From Nocardia jejuensis NBRC 103114 (GTDB lineage Bacteria > Actinomycetota > Actinomycetes > Mycobacteriales > Mycobacteriaceae), in the NCBI RefSeq assembly GCF_001613145.1, contig NZ_BDBU01000012.1, forward strand, positions 186,001 through 250,000: 64,000 nt of DNA, read 5' to 3'. The translations under genes were made by a program, and so were the position numbers. How positions within the stretch are numbered: position 1 is the first letter of the stretch; every line of letters starts with the position of its first letter. Shown in pieces: positions 32,730 to 43,161 of this stretch. The notes beneath the pieces were generated by a model, which had not been told where the DNA came from, made no database searches, and worked only from the letters and a program-made list of their open reading frames with translations.

Positions 32730-34997
32730 CGCGGGCTCGTAGGTCCGGCAGGGCTCACCGCGCAGTCCGGCGCATACCGGCGGCAGCGGTGCGCCGGCGG
32801 CGGCCGAGGTGATCACCGGCAATACCAGCGACGAACCGCCGGATCCCAGCAGGATCGTGTCGATCACGAGGCCGTCCGTGGCGGGGGTGTCGAATCGCCA
32901 CGACGTGCGGTCGCCGCCCGGCGCGGTGAGGGTGACCCGGATACGTGAACCCGCGCGGAACGCGTGCACCAGCGGGTCGATCGAGATACGTGCCTCGCTG
33001 AATCCGGGTGGTAGATCGGTGGGATCGAGGTAGGACCGGAACGGTTGCAGCGCGGTCGCATTCGCGTCGACGGCGCGGTAGGACGACCGGAGGTAGCCGG
33101 TGGCGACGTACGTCTCCTGGCCGTCCGGGCGAACCTCACTGACCGTCGCCTGCAGATCGGTGACCGGGGCGGTGCTGGCCAACTGCAGGTCCAGACTGGC
33201 AGGTCCGGCCGTCACCACATCGTGCTCCAGCACCGGTGAGGTGAACCCGGCACCGGACTGTCCCGGCAGCGGAGCCCAGTTGTACGGCGGAGTCGGTCGC
33301 CAGGGCAGGTCGGAGGGACCGACCACGTCCAGGGTCCCCGCAGGGCGGGCCGCCGGGTCGGGCCGGAATGCGAGGCTCTCGGACCGGCCGGAATCGACCG
33401 TCAGACTGCCGCCGTCACCCAGATGCCATGTGGTGGGCGCGATCCGCGTCGACGGCCACCCTTCCAACCCCAATGACCACGGCGACGCGAGTCCACCCAC
33501 CCCCGCGGCCCCGGCGCCGTTGTCGTAGAACACTTCCACGCGCGGCTGGTCCGCGAACGCGGCCTTGGCAGCGGGCACCGACGGTGCGTTCGACAGCCGG
33601 GCGCTGTCGACCCGGATCGCCGGAGAGTTGGTGATGGCGGCGTACATGACGGTACTGAGCGCTTCCAGGGCCGGGGACGGCGGCGGAACCCGGTCCGCCA
33701 CGAAGATGTTCAGAAACTCCCACCACTGACTTAAGATCTGCGGGCCGAGCGAATCGAAGTGCGCGCCATTGATCATTCGCACCCACACATCGGGATTCGC
33801 GTCGAACTTGTCGATGATGCGGGTCCACTGCGGGCCGACCTGCTCGTCTTGCAGCGGACCCGCCAGCAAGACCGGCACCCGCACCTTCGGAGCCCACCAC
33901 GCCGGGGAGCGGTGGTCGAACACCTCGGGATTCCGGTCCGGATTGTCGGCGACCAATTGCCGAAGACTCGGGGTCTGCAGTCGCAGCGACTGATTCGCCG
34001 CGCACGCCTGATCGCCGCGCTGAATCAACTGCCGCACATAGGGTTGTCCGCCCGACGGGCCGGGCGCGGCATCGGATTGCCGCTCGGTGAGCCACGTGTC
34101 GGCGAAACCGGTATTGAAGATCCCGCCAGGGAAACCGGTGGAGTGCAGATCGTCGGTGAGGCTCATCGGGGCGATGGCGGCCAGGCTCGGTGGTTCGGTT
34201 CCGGCGACGGCGATCTGCGAGATCCCCGAGTACGAGATGCCGACCAATCCGACCTTGTGCCCGGCGACCCAGGGCTGGGCGGCAACGGTTTCGACCGTGT
34301 CGTAGCCGTCGTAGACGGTCGGATAATCGAACAGGTCATAGGCCCCGCCGGAGCATCCGCTGCCGCGCATCTGCACGCTCACCGACGCGAACCCGATGTC
34401 CGGGGCGAGTTCGGCGCCCAGGACCACACCGTTCGCCGGGGCCAGCGGATCGCGGGCCTTCAGCAGCCCCGTGGCCGCACCCAGGACCAGTGGATTCGGT
34501 GCGGCGGTCTGATAGCCCGAATACTCGATGACGGTGGGAAAAGGTCCGTCCGCCAAGGTCTTTCCGAACGGCAGCCGCACGAAGGCCGCCAGCGTGATGC
34601 CGTCGCGCATGCGCAGGTAGTTCATGCCCGGTTGCAACCGCTGTTCGTCGTACTGCGACTGTGGCGGCGCGGCGGTGTCCAGCACGGGAAAACTGTTGCC
34701 GCGCTGACCATCGACCCGGAACCGGTAGCCCTCCCCCGGTCGCAGATCGCGCACCAGGAACGAGCCGAGCTGATCGATGCTGCCGCGGCCGACGATCCGC
34801 TCGGTCGCGTCGAGCAACTCCACCCGCGCTCCGGGTGTGGCTCCTTGCACGTATGCCGCGGTCACCGAGCCGTGGCCGGTGCCGGTATCGGGTGCGGCGT
34901 GGGCCGCGGGCGCGGTGCCCGATGCGGCGAGGGCGAGCGCTATCAGGGCAATGATCAGCCGTCGACGTGGGGGCACCGTGCACACGGTATAAGTCAA
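32715..34997 (-). CDS. Secreted CocE/NonD-family hydrolase (Xaa-Pro dipeptidyl-peptidase-like)
   Basis: The product has 760 residues from the longest frame (TTG at 34997); GTGs at 34985 and 34976 are equally possible and no good ribosome binding site decides it. It has a Sec signal peptide (PPRRRLIIALIALALAASG, cleavage near AHA-APD). A small beta-domain follows, then the hydrolase domain with DGITLAAFVRLP, MRGSGCSGG and the nucleophile motif GISYSG. The C-terminal jelly-roll typical of X-Pro peptidases is recognisable (FRAGSRIRVTLTAPGGDR). It probably cleaves extracellular esters or amides. The last codons overlap the shared terminator. Confidence 0.88.
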   Translation of the reverse strand: MTYTVCTVPPRRRLIIALIALALAASGTAPAAHAAPDTGTGHGSVTAAYVQGATPGARVELLDATERIVGRGSIDQLGSFLVRDLRPGEGYRFRVDGQRGNSFPVLDTAAPPQSQYDEQRLQPGMNYLRMRDGITLAAFVRLPFGKTLADGPFPTVIEYSGYQTAAPNPLVLGAATGLLKARDPLAPANGVVLGAELAPDIGFASVSVQMRGSGCSGGAYDLFDYPTVYDGYDTVETVAAQPWVAGHKVGLVGISYSGISQIAVAGTEPPSLAAIAPMSLTDDLHSTGFPGGIFNTGFADTWLTERQSDAAPGPSGGQPYVRQLIQRGDQACAANQSLRLQTPSLRQLVADNPDRNPEVFDHRSPAWWAPKVRVPVLLAGPLQDEQVGPQWTRIIDKFDANPDVWVRMINGAHFDSLGPQILSQWWEFLNIFVADRVPPPSPALEALSTVMYAAITNSPAIRVDSARLSNAPSVPAAKAAFADQPRVEVFYDNGAGAAGVGGLASPWSLGLEGWPSTRIAPTTWHLGDGGSLTVDSGRSESLAFRPDPAARPAGTLDVVGPSDLPWRPTPPYNWAPLPGQSGAGFTSPVLEHDVVTAGPASLDLQLASTAPVTDLQATVSEVRPDGQETYVATGYLRSSYRAVDANATALQPFRSYLDPTDLPPGFSEARISIDPLVHAFRAGSRIRVTLTAPGGDRTSWRFDTPATDGLVIDTILLGSGGSSLVLPVITSAAAGAPLPPVCAGLRGEPCRTYEPAFNGG

Positions 34998-35309
34998 CCG
35001 ACCAGGAAGCGCCGATTGTGGTCACCGCGGTTCTTATCCGGTTGGGCCACGGGCGTTTCGGGCGGCGCGGGCAACCGAAACAATCAAGCTGAGCGAATCC
35101 GGCCGGTCCGCGTCGCGGTCGGCATACAGTTCGGCGTCAGTCGGCACCGCACGGGTGATCGGCTTGTTCTAGTGGGAGTCGCACGATGATCGTAGGTCGG
35201 GCGTACCTCCCGGGGCTTTCCCGGGCGCACCGCACAGTCGACCCGAATGACGGCCGTATGCCGTTGTGGGCGAACCACAGTGCGGATGGGCCGATCGCCG
35301 GACGTCGCC

Positions 35310-36692
35310 ATGTCGCTCGATAGCCGGGACGGCCGAGTCGAAAGCCTCACCCGGAGCAGGCTCACGCTCTACGGTGTCGGCTCGGTCGGGACCGCGGTGT
35401 TCGCGACGGTCCCCGGCCTGCTGCTGCTGTACTTCCTGACCGACATTCTGGGTGTGGCCGCGGGCATCGCCGGGCTGGTCGTCGTGCTTCCGAAACTCTG
35501 GGACGTGATCTTCAATCCCATCGTCGGGGCGGCCAGTGATCGCGAGGCGGTCCGCACCGGCCGCCGGACCGGGTTGATGCTCCGGGGTGCGGTGGCGCTG
35601 CCCGTTCTGTTCGCGGTGATGTTCATGTCGCCGTTCACCGGTGCCGGTGGCGCGGTGTGGGTCGCGGCCGTCTTCGTACTGGCCGCCACCGCCTACGCGC
35701 TGTTCCAGGTGCCATATGTCGGGTTGCCCGCGGAGATGGCCGCTGATCCGGCCGCGCGGACCGCGGTGACCGCGCGGCGCGTCATCTACCTGACCATCGG
35801 CATTCTGCTCGGCGGCGGGCTCGCCCCGGCGCTGGCGGCGGCGGGCGGCGGGGGCCGCGCGGGATACCTGCTGATGGGCGTGGTCATAGGTGTCCTGATG
35901 CTGGGCGCACTGCTCGCTGCCGCGCTCGGCACCCGATGGGTGCCGTCGAGTCCGGGCCGATCGCTCGGGCTGGTTGCCGCCGTGCGTTCCGCCCGGGGCA
36001 ACCGGGCCTTTTTCGCACTGCTGATCGCGTATGTCGTCCACGCCGTCGCGGTGGCCGCCATGCTGGCCGCCGCGCCCTACATCGCCACCTACTGGCTCGG
36101 CGGTCACGGACTGACGTCGGTGTTGTTCGTCTGCCTGGTCGCACCGAGCGCACTGGCCGTTCCGGTCTGGGAGAAGCTCGCGCGCCGCGTCGGCAGACTG
36201 CGCTGCCTGGCCATCGCGACGGTCGGCTACGCCGTCGGCGCGTTGCTGTTGTTGCCCGGCATAGCCTTCGGCGGGCGAGCTCCGGCGCTGGCACTGATCG
36301 CCTTCCTCGGAATCTGCTATGCCGCACTGCAATTGCTACCACTGGCACTGCTGCCCGACACCGTGCTGGCGGACGCCGACCGTACCGGGCAGTCGCAGGC
36401 GGGAACGTTCACCGGGCTGTGGACCGCGGGCGAAACCGCGGGCATGGCACTGGGTCCGGGGCTCTTCTCCGTGGTGCTCGCGATCTCCGGATACAGCCCG
36501 ACCACCTGGGACGTCCCGCTGATCCAGAGCGACGGCGCGCGGCTGGGCATGCTCCTGGGCTTCACCCTCGCACCCGCGGCACTCATGCTGGCCTCACTCC
36601 CCGCACTGCGCGCGTTCGGGCACAGACGCACGCCCGCGCCCGGCACGGGACCGCTCGATTCCGAGGGTCGTGGCTACTCGCCGCAGGGCTGA
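35310..36692 (+). CDS. MFS transporter of the sugar/cation symporter (GPH) type
   Basis: The product has 460 residues from the ATG at 35310; in-frame starts at 35247 and 35286 are possible and none has a strong ribosome binding site. About twelve hydrophobic segments are visible. Family marks are the N-terminal LPKLWDVIFNPIVGAASD and FQVPYVGLPAEMA, the pattern of melibiose-type symporters. The substrate may be a glycoside or, as for many actinobacterial relatives, something unrelated. It sits 111 bases before phospholipase C in the same direction. The region 34998-35309 holds no clear gene. Confidence 0.85.
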   Translation: MSLDSRDGRVESLTRSRLTLYGVGSVGTAVFATVPGLLLLYFLTDILGVAAGIAGLVVVLPKLWDVIFNPIVGAASDREAVRTGRRTGLMLRGAVALPVLFAVMFMSPFTGAGGAVWVAAVFVLAATAYALFQVPYVGLPAEMAADPAARTAVTARRVIYLTIGILLGGGLAPALAAAGGGGRAGYLLMGVVIGVLMLGALLAAALGTRWVPSSPGRSLGLVAAVRSARGNRAFFALLIAYVVHAVAVAAMLAAAPYIATYWLGGHGLTSVLFVCLVAPSALAVPVWEKLARRVGRLRCLAIATVGYAVGALLLLPGIAFGGRAPALALIAFLGICYAALQLLPLALLPDTVLADADRTGQSQAGTFTGLWTAGETAGMALGPGLFSVVLAISGYSPTTWDVPLIQSDGARLGMLLGFTLAPAALMLASLPALRAFGHRRTPAPGTGPLDSEGRGYSPQG

Positions 36693-36802
36693 CCGGTTTC
36701 CTGGGCCGTCGAACCTCTCGATCACGCGACTACTCGGCGATCACTCATAGTTGCCGCGCCGCTGCCCCACCGGCGTCCATTGTCGGCGCTTCTCGCAGGC
36801 GT

Positions 36803-38896
36803 ATGCTCGGCTCGATGGCGGCCAGGGCGGCGGGTGCGACGGCGATGTCTCTGTTGCCGTTGTCGCTGCAACAGGCCATGGCGACACCGGCGCGGGCGGG
36901 CGGTCTGGGCGCTATCGAACACGTGGTGCTGCTCATGCAGGAGAACCGATCCTTCGATCACTACTTCGGGTCGCTGGCCGGGGTCCGCGGGTTCGGAGAT
37001 GACAGCCCGCTACGTTTGCGCAACGGGCGCACCGTGTTTCAGCAGCCGCTCCGACCCGGCTCACCATTCGAGGTGCTCCCGTTCTCGGTGCGTGTCGCGG
37101 CCGAGCGAGCCGGACGTCCAGACAGCGATATCGAGTATCTGGACAGCCTCGACCACGAATGGAAGGGCAGCACCCTGGCCTGGTCGCAGGGGTGGTGGGA
37201 TCGCTGGATCGAGGCCAAGAGCCCGGCGACCATGACCTACTACGAGCGCCGGGATCTACCGCTGCAGTACCAGCTCGCGGACACCTTCACCACGTGCGAC
37301 GCCTACCACTGCTCGCTGTTCGGCGGCACCAATCCCAATCGCAACTACTTCTTCACCGGCACCACCGGATTCGAGCCGGGCAGTACCCGGCGCGCGGTCG
37401 ACAATGCCGCCTACGACGGTGACCATCCGGGCTACGACTGGACCACGTACCCCGAACGCCTGGAAGCCGCGGGCGTGACGTGGCAGATCTACCAGGAGTG
37501 GGACAACTTCACCGACAACCCGGTCGAATACTTCCTGCCGTTCAAGCGAATCGGGCATCGACTGCTGACCGAAGTCGACGACCGCTACCCCACCACCGAG
37601 AAGTTCTACGAATCCCTGGCCGGTAGGTCGCCTGCCGCACAGCAGCGACTGCTAGGGCAACTCGCGGCCGCCCGCGACACACTGACCGCCGGCGAGCGCA
37701 GTCTGTTCGACCGCGCCATGTACCGAAGCGAACCCGACACCCTGTTGCGCCGCTTCGCCGATGACATTGCCGCAGCACGGCTTCCGGCCGTGAGCTGGCT
37801 GGTGCCGCCCGCCCGCTACTCCGAGCACCCGTCCGAATCGACGCCGGTCGCCAGCGCGACCTTCATTCACCGACTGCTCGATATCATCGGCGCCGATATC
37901 GACACCTGGTCCAAGACGGCGATTTTCCTGACCTTCGACGAGAACGACGGCTACTTCGACCATGTGCCCTCACCGGTGCCGCCCCGGCCCGATTCCGGCA
38001 ATGGCGAGGACTGGTACGACGGCAAGGCCATCGGACTCGGTGTGCGGGTGCCGATGACGGTCATCTCACCCTGGACCATGGGCGGTTTCGTCTCCTCCGA
38101 GGTCTTCGATCACACCTCGGTGCTGCGATTCCTGGAATTGTGGACCGGGGTTCGGGAGCCGAATATCAGTTCTTGGCGGCGCACGGTCTGCGGGGACATG
38201 ACCTCGGTCTTCGACTTCGACTCCGCGGGCAAGACCCCGCGCCTGACCACACCCGGCCCGATTCCACCGGCGATCGCGCGCTGGAAGCCGGAACCTCCCG
38301 GCGCACCGGCTCTTCCGGTGCCCGAGCCCGGCACGCGCCCCAGCAGGCCGGTGCCGTACCGACCGGCGGTCTCCAGCGGCATGGACGGTTCGGAGTTGTC
38401 GGTGACGCTCGCCGATACCGGAAAGTCGTCCTCGCACTTCATGATCTACCCGTTCGCGGGCATTGCCGGGCCGCCGCGTCACTACGACGTCTCGGGCACT
38501 CTCACCGAGACGTTCTCCGTCGCAGGCGAATACGATCTGGTCATCCAGGGGCCGAATCGGTTCTGGCACGAATTGCGAGGCACCGTCGGCGGTTCGGCGG
38601 CCGCCGTCCGCATCGGGACCGAGGCTGCGGCGCACTCGGCCGCCGTTCTGGTGCTCGCCAATCATGGTGCGAGCGTGGTGATGCTGTCCGTCACTCCGCT
38701 GCGCTACGGGGGCGAGCCGCGCCGTGTCGAGCTGGCCGCGGGCACCGAGCAGCGGCTCGAGTGGCCGACCCACCACGGGTGGTACGACTTGGCGATCACC
38801 GCCGACGGTGATCCCGGCTTTCGTCGGCGGGTCACCGGGCGCATCGCGGACGGTAGTCCCGGTATGAGCGCGGACTCTCGCACAGCAGAGGGTTAG
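36803..38896 (+). CDS. Phospholipase C / phosphoesterase, Tat-exported type
   Basis: From the first ATG (36803) the product has 697 residues. The phosphoesterase domain shows HVVLLMQENRSFDHYFG, GGTNPNRNYF, FDENDGYFDHV and SSEVFDHTSVLRFLE, all metal or active-site motifs of PlcC-like enzymes. Two C-terminal DUF756-type repeats follow (residues about 530-690). The codons just before the ATG read S-R-R-R, so with M-L they form a twin-arginine motif outside the apparent start. The true start is probably upstream, perhaps the ATT at 36779, or a base has been lost. It hydrolyses phospholipid head groups outside the cell. Confidence 0.9.
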   Translation: MLGSMAARAAGATAMSLLPLSLQQAMATPARAGGLGAIEHVVLLMQENRSFDHYFGSLAGVRGFGDDSPLRLRNGRTVFQQPLRPGSPFEVLPFSVRVAAERAGRPDSDIEYLDSLDHEWKGSTLAWSQGWWDRWIEAKSPATMTYYERRDLPLQYQLADTFTTCDAYHCSLFGGTNPNRNYFFTGTTGFEPGSTRRAVDNAAYDGDHPGYDWTTYPERLEAAGVTWQIYQEWDNFTDNPVEYFLPFKRIGHRLLTEVDDRYPTTEKFYESLAGRSPAAQQRLLGQLAAARDTLTAGERSLFDRAMYRSEPDTLLRRFADDIAAARLPAVSWLVPPARYSEHPSESTPVASATFIHRLLDIIGADIDTWSKTAIFLTFDENDGYFDHVPSPVPPRPDSGNGEDWYDGKAIGLGVRVPMTVISPWTMGGFVSSEVFDHTSVLRFLELWTGVREPNISSWRRTVCGDMTSVFDFDSAGKTPRLTTPGPIPPAIARWKPEPPGAPALPVPEPGTRPSRPVPYRPAVSSGMDGSELSVTLADTGKSSSHFMIYPFAGIAGPPRHYDVSGTLTETFSVAGEYDLVIQGPNRFWHELRGTVGGSAAAVRIGTEAAAHSAAVLVLANHGASVVMLSVTPLRYGGEPRRVELAAGTEQRLEWPTHHGWYDLAITADGDPGFRRRVTGRIADGSPGMSADSRTAEG

Positions 38897-39168
38897 AACC
38901 GGTGCGGCGCGAGCAGTTCAGCTTCTTCGAATAGTGCCGCTCCGGCAAATCGCAGACGAAGCCCGTGTGACTACCCGGCGGAAAATCCTTCAAACATTCA
39001 CCGCTGTCCACATTGCGAAAATCTGCGCCAACGACTCCGGGAAATTCGTTATTTGTACCGAAGGCACCGTTTCAGAGGTTATTTCCGTAATTTCCAAACC
39101 GTGTCACCGACCAGGACGAACCCCTCAATGCAATACAAATACGACAACCGACAAGGGGTTGAGAACGA

Positions 39169-39840
39169 ATGTTCCATCTACGCAAGATTACTGTGATCGC
39201 CGCTATTTCCGCTTTGGCGCTGCTGCCGCTGTCCGCATGTTCCAGCGATAATTCCAGTAGCTCCAGCAGTTCCAGCAGCTCGTCCGTCTCGGCCGCCGCA
39301 CAGCCCGTCGCCCAGATCGACGCCATCACCGGCAAGAGCACCGCGGTGGCGCTGGACAAAGGCTTCACCGACGCGCTCACCACTCTCGGACTGACACCCG
39401 GCGTGCTCGGCACCGCCGCCCTGGAGAACGGGTCGGTCAGCTTCCCGATCACCGGAGGTCACGTCAAGTACTACACCCCCGGCACAGTCGAGCCCTATGT
39501 GCAGGGCGACATCAACCACAACGGCAGTGGCTTGTCGCTGACCGCCGGGCCCACCACGGTCCAGCTGAACAATTTCGACATCGACCCGGGCGCCTCGGTG
39601 CTCTACGGCGATGTGAGCGTCAACGGCACCTCGGCCGCGACCCATGCGCTGCTGTTCAACCTCGACGGCAGCACCTTGAAGCCGCTGCAGACCGGGGCTG
39701 ACGACACCGCGATCCTGCAGGGCACCCGGGTGCTCGTGTCCTCCGATGCTGCCGCACTACTGAACAAGACGTTCAGCACCGACGCGGTCAAAGCGGGCCT
39801 GCTCGTCGGCATCGCGACGATCACGCTCAACACCAAATAG
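39169..39840 (+). CDS. Serine-linker lipoprotein, unknown function
   Basis: The product has 223 residues. It has a signal peptide ending in a lipobox (LLPLSAC, Cys about residue 24), then an almost pure serine linker of about 15 residues, then a beta-rich domain (SVSFPITGGHVKYYTPG, NNFDIDPGASVLYGDV). The layout is a lipid-anchored cell-surface protein. The beta pattern faintly recalls HtaA-like domains, but I would not assign it. It stands alone; 38897-39168 upstream holds no gene I can recognise. Confidence 0.8.
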   Translation: MFHLRKITVIAAISALALLPLSACSSDNSSSSSSSSSSSVSAAAQPVAQIDAITGKSTAVALDKGFTDALTTLGLTPGVLGTAALENGSVSFPITGGHVKYYTPGTVEPYVQGDINHNGSGLSLTAGPTTVQLNNFDIDPGASVLYGDVSVNGTSAATHALLFNLDGSTLKPLQTGADDTAILQGTRVLVSSDAAALLNKTFSTDAVKAGLLVGIATITLNTK

Positions 39841-40184
39841 CTCGAATGCTCTCGAAATCGCCGGCAGGGTTGCCGATCGCACCCCTGCTGAGCGGATGGA
39901 CGTACTACCGCGCATTTGCGGTGGCGCGGTGCGGTTGTCCTGAATCTCGTCGTGGCCGTCGGGCCTCCCCGAGGTAACTCTCAGTGCCGCACGTGTTTTC
40001 GGCTGCGCGAACGACAAGAGAGTCGCTATGATGCGCTCTGTTCGCAAGCATCGACATCCCGACACATTCGGATACGGTGAACTTGGTCTTCGCAGAACTC
40101 GCGCGACGATTCGGGCTCGGCCGCCGCCGTGTGGCCACGGGTAGCGGCGACGGCGAGATCCATGACGAACGAGGGAGCGACGGC

Positions 40185-40586
40185 GTGCACGCGCTGAATG
40201 TGGAGCCATCCGATCCGGCCGTGGAAGCTCACCTCGCCACCCTTCGCCTGAAGGTTCCCCATCTGATCGGCTCACTCGCCGCGACCGTCGACGGATTACT
40301 GATCGCGCACGATCTGCCCGCGACGATCGAGCCGACCGGTATCGCGGCGCTGGCCGCCGCCCAGCTGTCGCTGTCACAGACCTTCGTCGCGGCGACGCAC
40401 AGCACACACCTGCAGGAGCTGGTCATCGACGGCGGCTCCGGACATATCGTGATCTACGCGGCGGGACCCACGGCACTGCTGGGAGTTCTGACCGACGCCG
40501 AGGCCGTGCTCGGACGAGTGCATCTGGAAGCACGCCCGGCAGCGCTGGCCATCGCCGCCGTGCTGTCCACGCCACCGCAGGAGTGA
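40185..40586 (+). CDS. Roadblock/LC7-type protein, second copy
   Basis: The product has 133 residues. The GTG at 40185 has AGGGAG 8 bases upstream; a frame from 40077 would add 36 basic residues without a visible binding site. The Roadblock pattern is clear: IGSLAATVDGLLIAHDLP, IAALAAAQLSLSQ, ELVIDGGSGHIVIYAAG, ALLGVLTDAEAVLGRVHLEARP. It has no GTPase or kinase-like partner, unlike the conservon setting. It is a candidate regulator that signals by protein-protein contacts. The 344-base gap before it contains nothing else obvious. Confidence 0.75.
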   Translation: MHALNVEPSDPAVEAHLATLRLKVPHLIGSLAATVDGLLIAHDLPATIEPTGIAALAAAQLSLSQTFVAATHSTHLQELVIDGGSGHIVIYAAGPTALLGVLTDAEAVLGRVHLEARPAALAIAAVLSTPPQE

Positions 40587-40706
40587 GCGCACCGGGTCCC
40601 GCTCACCGACCCGAGCCATTCAGCCCCGAACATGTTCCCCACGTGCACTTTTCACGACGAAGCTGTCCGCCGACCCCATCCGATATCCGGCCGGGTACGT
40701 AGCCCG

Positions 40707-41648
40707 CTACGCCTGGAAACGCACGTGGGCCAGCTCCTCGGAGAGATCCCATATCCGGCGAGCGTCGTCCGCACTGGCCAAGCGGCTGTAGAGCTTCTGT
40801 TCCGCCGGTGGGCCACCCAGGTGCCCGAACCCGTTGGGGCCATAGAAACCACCGCCGACCGCGTCGGGAGACGTGGCGGCATAGAGGGCGGGCAACTGGG
40901 CGGTCGCCACGGTACCCAGCAGGATGCCGCGCGCTGACAACGCGCGAATCACGCGTACACCCAGGGTGTCCTTGTCCCGGCCGAGCTCGGGTCGCGCGGC
41001 CAGCAGGCTGGTGGGCGCGACGCCGGGATGGGACAAATTGCTGGTGATATTCCACCCCTCGGCCTTGCTGCGCCGGTCGAGTTCGAGGCCGAACAACCCC
41101 AGTGCGATCTTGGATTGACTGTAGGCACGTTGACCGCTGTACGAATGTTCCCAGTTCACATCGGCCCAGTTGATGGCATTGCGATCGGCCGAGACACTGA
41201 TCTGGGAGGTCACCCGAGCTCGACCGGCCTTCAACAGGGGCAGCAACTGCGCGACGAGCGCGACATGGCCGAGATGATTGGTGCCGAACTGCAATTCGAG
41301 GCCGTCGGCAGTGCTCTGCCGGTCCGGTGGGGTCATCACGCCCGCATTGTTGATCAGCAGATGAATGGGCAGACCCTCCTCGCGCAGGGTGCTACCCAGT
41401 GTGGCGACCGAGTCGAGGGCGGACAGGTCGAGTTCACGCAGCGATACCGCCGCCGTCGGGGTGTGTCGCTGGATCTCGGCCATCGCCGCTTCGCCCTTGG
41501 TGCGATTGCGGACCGGCATGACGACCTCCGCACCGGCCGCCGCGAGACGAGTGGCTATCCCGAGGCCGATGCCGTCACTGGCTCCGGTGACCACTGCGCG
41601 CTTGCCCGACAGATCGGGGATCGTGATGTCGATTGTCCGAGGTGACAT
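40707..41648 (-). CDS. SDR-family oxidoreductase (protochlorophyllide-reductase-like group)
   Basis: The product has 313 residues. The ATG at 41648 follows GGAAGGGC. It has [14 protein letters not shown], an active-site Ser in TSQISVSAD and YSQSK. R in PVRNRTKGE favours NADP. The long form with [18 protein letters not shown] matches the family often annotated near retinol dehydrogenases. It is divergent from a TetR regulator, so that is its likely controller. The substrate is unknown. Confidence 0.92.
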   Translation of the reverse strand: MSPRTIDITIPDLSGKRAVVTGASDGIGLGIATRLAAAGAEVVMPVRNRTKGEAAMAEIQRHTPTAAVSLRELDLSALDSVATLGSTLREEGLPIHLLINNAGVMTPPDRQSTADGLELQFGTNHLGHVALVAQLLPLLKAGRARVTSQISVSADRNAINWADVNWEHSYSGQRAYSQSKIALGLFGLELDRRSKAEGWNITSNLSHPGVAPTSLLAARPELGRDKDTLGVRVIRALSARGILLGTVATAQLPALYAATSPDAVGGGFYGPNGFGHLGGPPAEQKLYSRLASADDARRIWDLSEELAHVRFQA

Positions 41649-41872
41649 GTATCTGCCCTTCCGAGTGATCCGCCGTGGTGGCATCGAGCAGTCCGCCTAC
41701 TCGACCTGATCTGCGGGTATACCGAATAATATCCAGTTGTCTATTTTTTACGAGTATGCTCTCCTGGCATGGTCACGGCAACAACGCCACGCGCCGACGT
41801 CGCAACCGACCGACCGATCCGGTCACCGGGGCCTGGATCGACGACGGGCGATCACGACGCCGGCCCTCCTGA

Positions 41873-42592
41873 ATGGAGCAGCTCGGATACGGAAAAGAGC
41901 AACGGATGAAGCGAGAGCGACCCCACGAGTGCACGACCGCTCGTGGCCGAGGTCGCCCCCGTACCGGCGAGGAAATCGACCCGGGTCCGCTGCTCGAGGC
42001 GGCCCTGCACGCGTTCGCCGACGCCGGATACGAAGGCATGTCGGTACGCGCGCTGAGTCGGCGACTGCACATCTCGCACGCCCTGCTCATCGCCCGATAC
42101 GGCTCCAAAGAGCAACTGTGGTTCGCCGCCATGGAACACGCGCTGACCGAGGTGGAGCGCGCGTGGCGCGCGGCCACCGACGAGGGTGGACACGACGACC
42201 TGACCGCTCTCCGAAGCGGAATCGTTCGGCAGGTACTGTTCGCCGCCTCTTACCCGCAGGTCGTGCGAATCATGAACCACGAGGGCGCCATCGACAGCCC
42301 CCGCATCCGCTTCATCGTCGAGCGCTTCGTCGATCCCCTGCGCCCCGGAGTCCAGGCGCTACTCGATCGACTCGTGACCGCGGGCCGGATCCGCGCCCTG
42401 CCCTACGCCACGCTGCACTTTCTGATCACCTCCGCGGGATCGATCCAACTCGCCGCGAGCGTCGAAGCGCGCCTGCTCGGGGCCGATCCTCTCGATACAC
42501 CGGACGAACTACAGCGCCACGCCGAGACCATCGCCGACATCATCCTCTCGGGAATCACCACCGATCCGGACAATCCGCCACCGGGCCGGTGA
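41873..42592 (+). CDS. TetR-family regulator (TetR4)
   Basis: The product has 239 residues from the ATG at 41873; an internal ATG at 41906 with GGAAAAGAG upstream is a fair alternative. It has a basic tail with RGRGRPRTG, a helix-turn-helix with ADAGYEGMSVRALSRRLHIS and HALLIARYGSKEQL, and a helical effector domain. It is divergent from the SDR. The 224-base gap is AT-rich and holds the palindrome GGTATACC (41716-41723), a possible operator. Confidence 0.9.
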   Translation: MEQLGYGKEQRMKRERPHECTTARGRGRPRTGEEIDPGPLLEAALHAFADAGYEGMSVRALSRRLHISHALLIARYGSKEQLWFAAMEHALTEVERAWRAATDEGGHDDLTALRSGIVRQVLFAASYPQVVRIMNHEGAIDSPRIRFIVERFVDPLRPGVQALLDRLVTAGRIRALPYATLHFLITSAGSIQLAASVEARLLGADPLDTPDELQRHAETIADIILSGITTDPDNPPPGR

Positions 42593-42687
42593 CCAGACTT
42601 CGAACCGGCCATCGTGTGGGTCGAGACACGCGTGAACGGTTCGCGTCGACCGAGCCCGCGGCAAGCTGCGGGGCCTTCCCCGACCCG

Positions 42688-42933
42688 TCACACGGCGCCG
42701 AACCCGTTGTAGGACAGCGCGAATCGACTCTGAGGGCGGCGCATCGGCAGTGGCCGTGCGAATGTTTCGGCGGCCGTCATGGTGGGCGACTGCACACGGG
42801 GAAGGATGACGGTGGGATAGTCGTCCCTGCCCTGCCGGATCTTCGCCAGGAATGTATCCACATCGCCGTATCGAGCCAGAATCTCCGTCAGGAACCGCAC
42901 TGCGCTACCCGCACTCGACGTCGTGACGTTCAT
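42688..42933 (-). CDS. Small protein, unknown
   Basis: The product has 81 residues. The ATG at 42933 follows GGAGGG. It has an N-terminal helix (SAGSAVRFLTEILARYGDVDTFLAKI) and a proline/arginine-rich C-terminus. No domain was recognised. It lies 228 bases downstream of the caspase gene in the same direction, but that gap makes co-transcription uncertain. I accept it mainly on its ribosome binding site. Confidence 0.5.
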   Translation of the reverse strand: MNVTTSSAGSAVRFLTEILARYGDVDTFLAKIRQGRDDYPTVILPRVQSPTMTAAETFARPLPMRRPQSRFALSYNGFGAV

Positions 42934-43161
42934 CAACCCTCCGTGGTGTGTTCGATACCGGTGTGAAGCTCCGCGCTCGGCTCGTTCGGTCACCGCATGC
43001 GAGGCATGCCGTGGGCGCACCGTGGTCCGAACCGATCGAGACACCGCGGCGATGCCCACGGAAGCACGCGGCAAACAACATCTCCGAAGTCGTCGTAAAT
43101 GTCCGGTCGACGGAGCCCGACGGCCGGACGCGGGTCGCCGCGGTGGCGCTGTCGGTAGGTG

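Noticed and set aside
39240..39295. AGC/TCC-rich tract as a microsatellite
   Set aside because: It encodes the serine linker of a lipoprotein; mixed serine codons show it is coding rather than slippage repeat.
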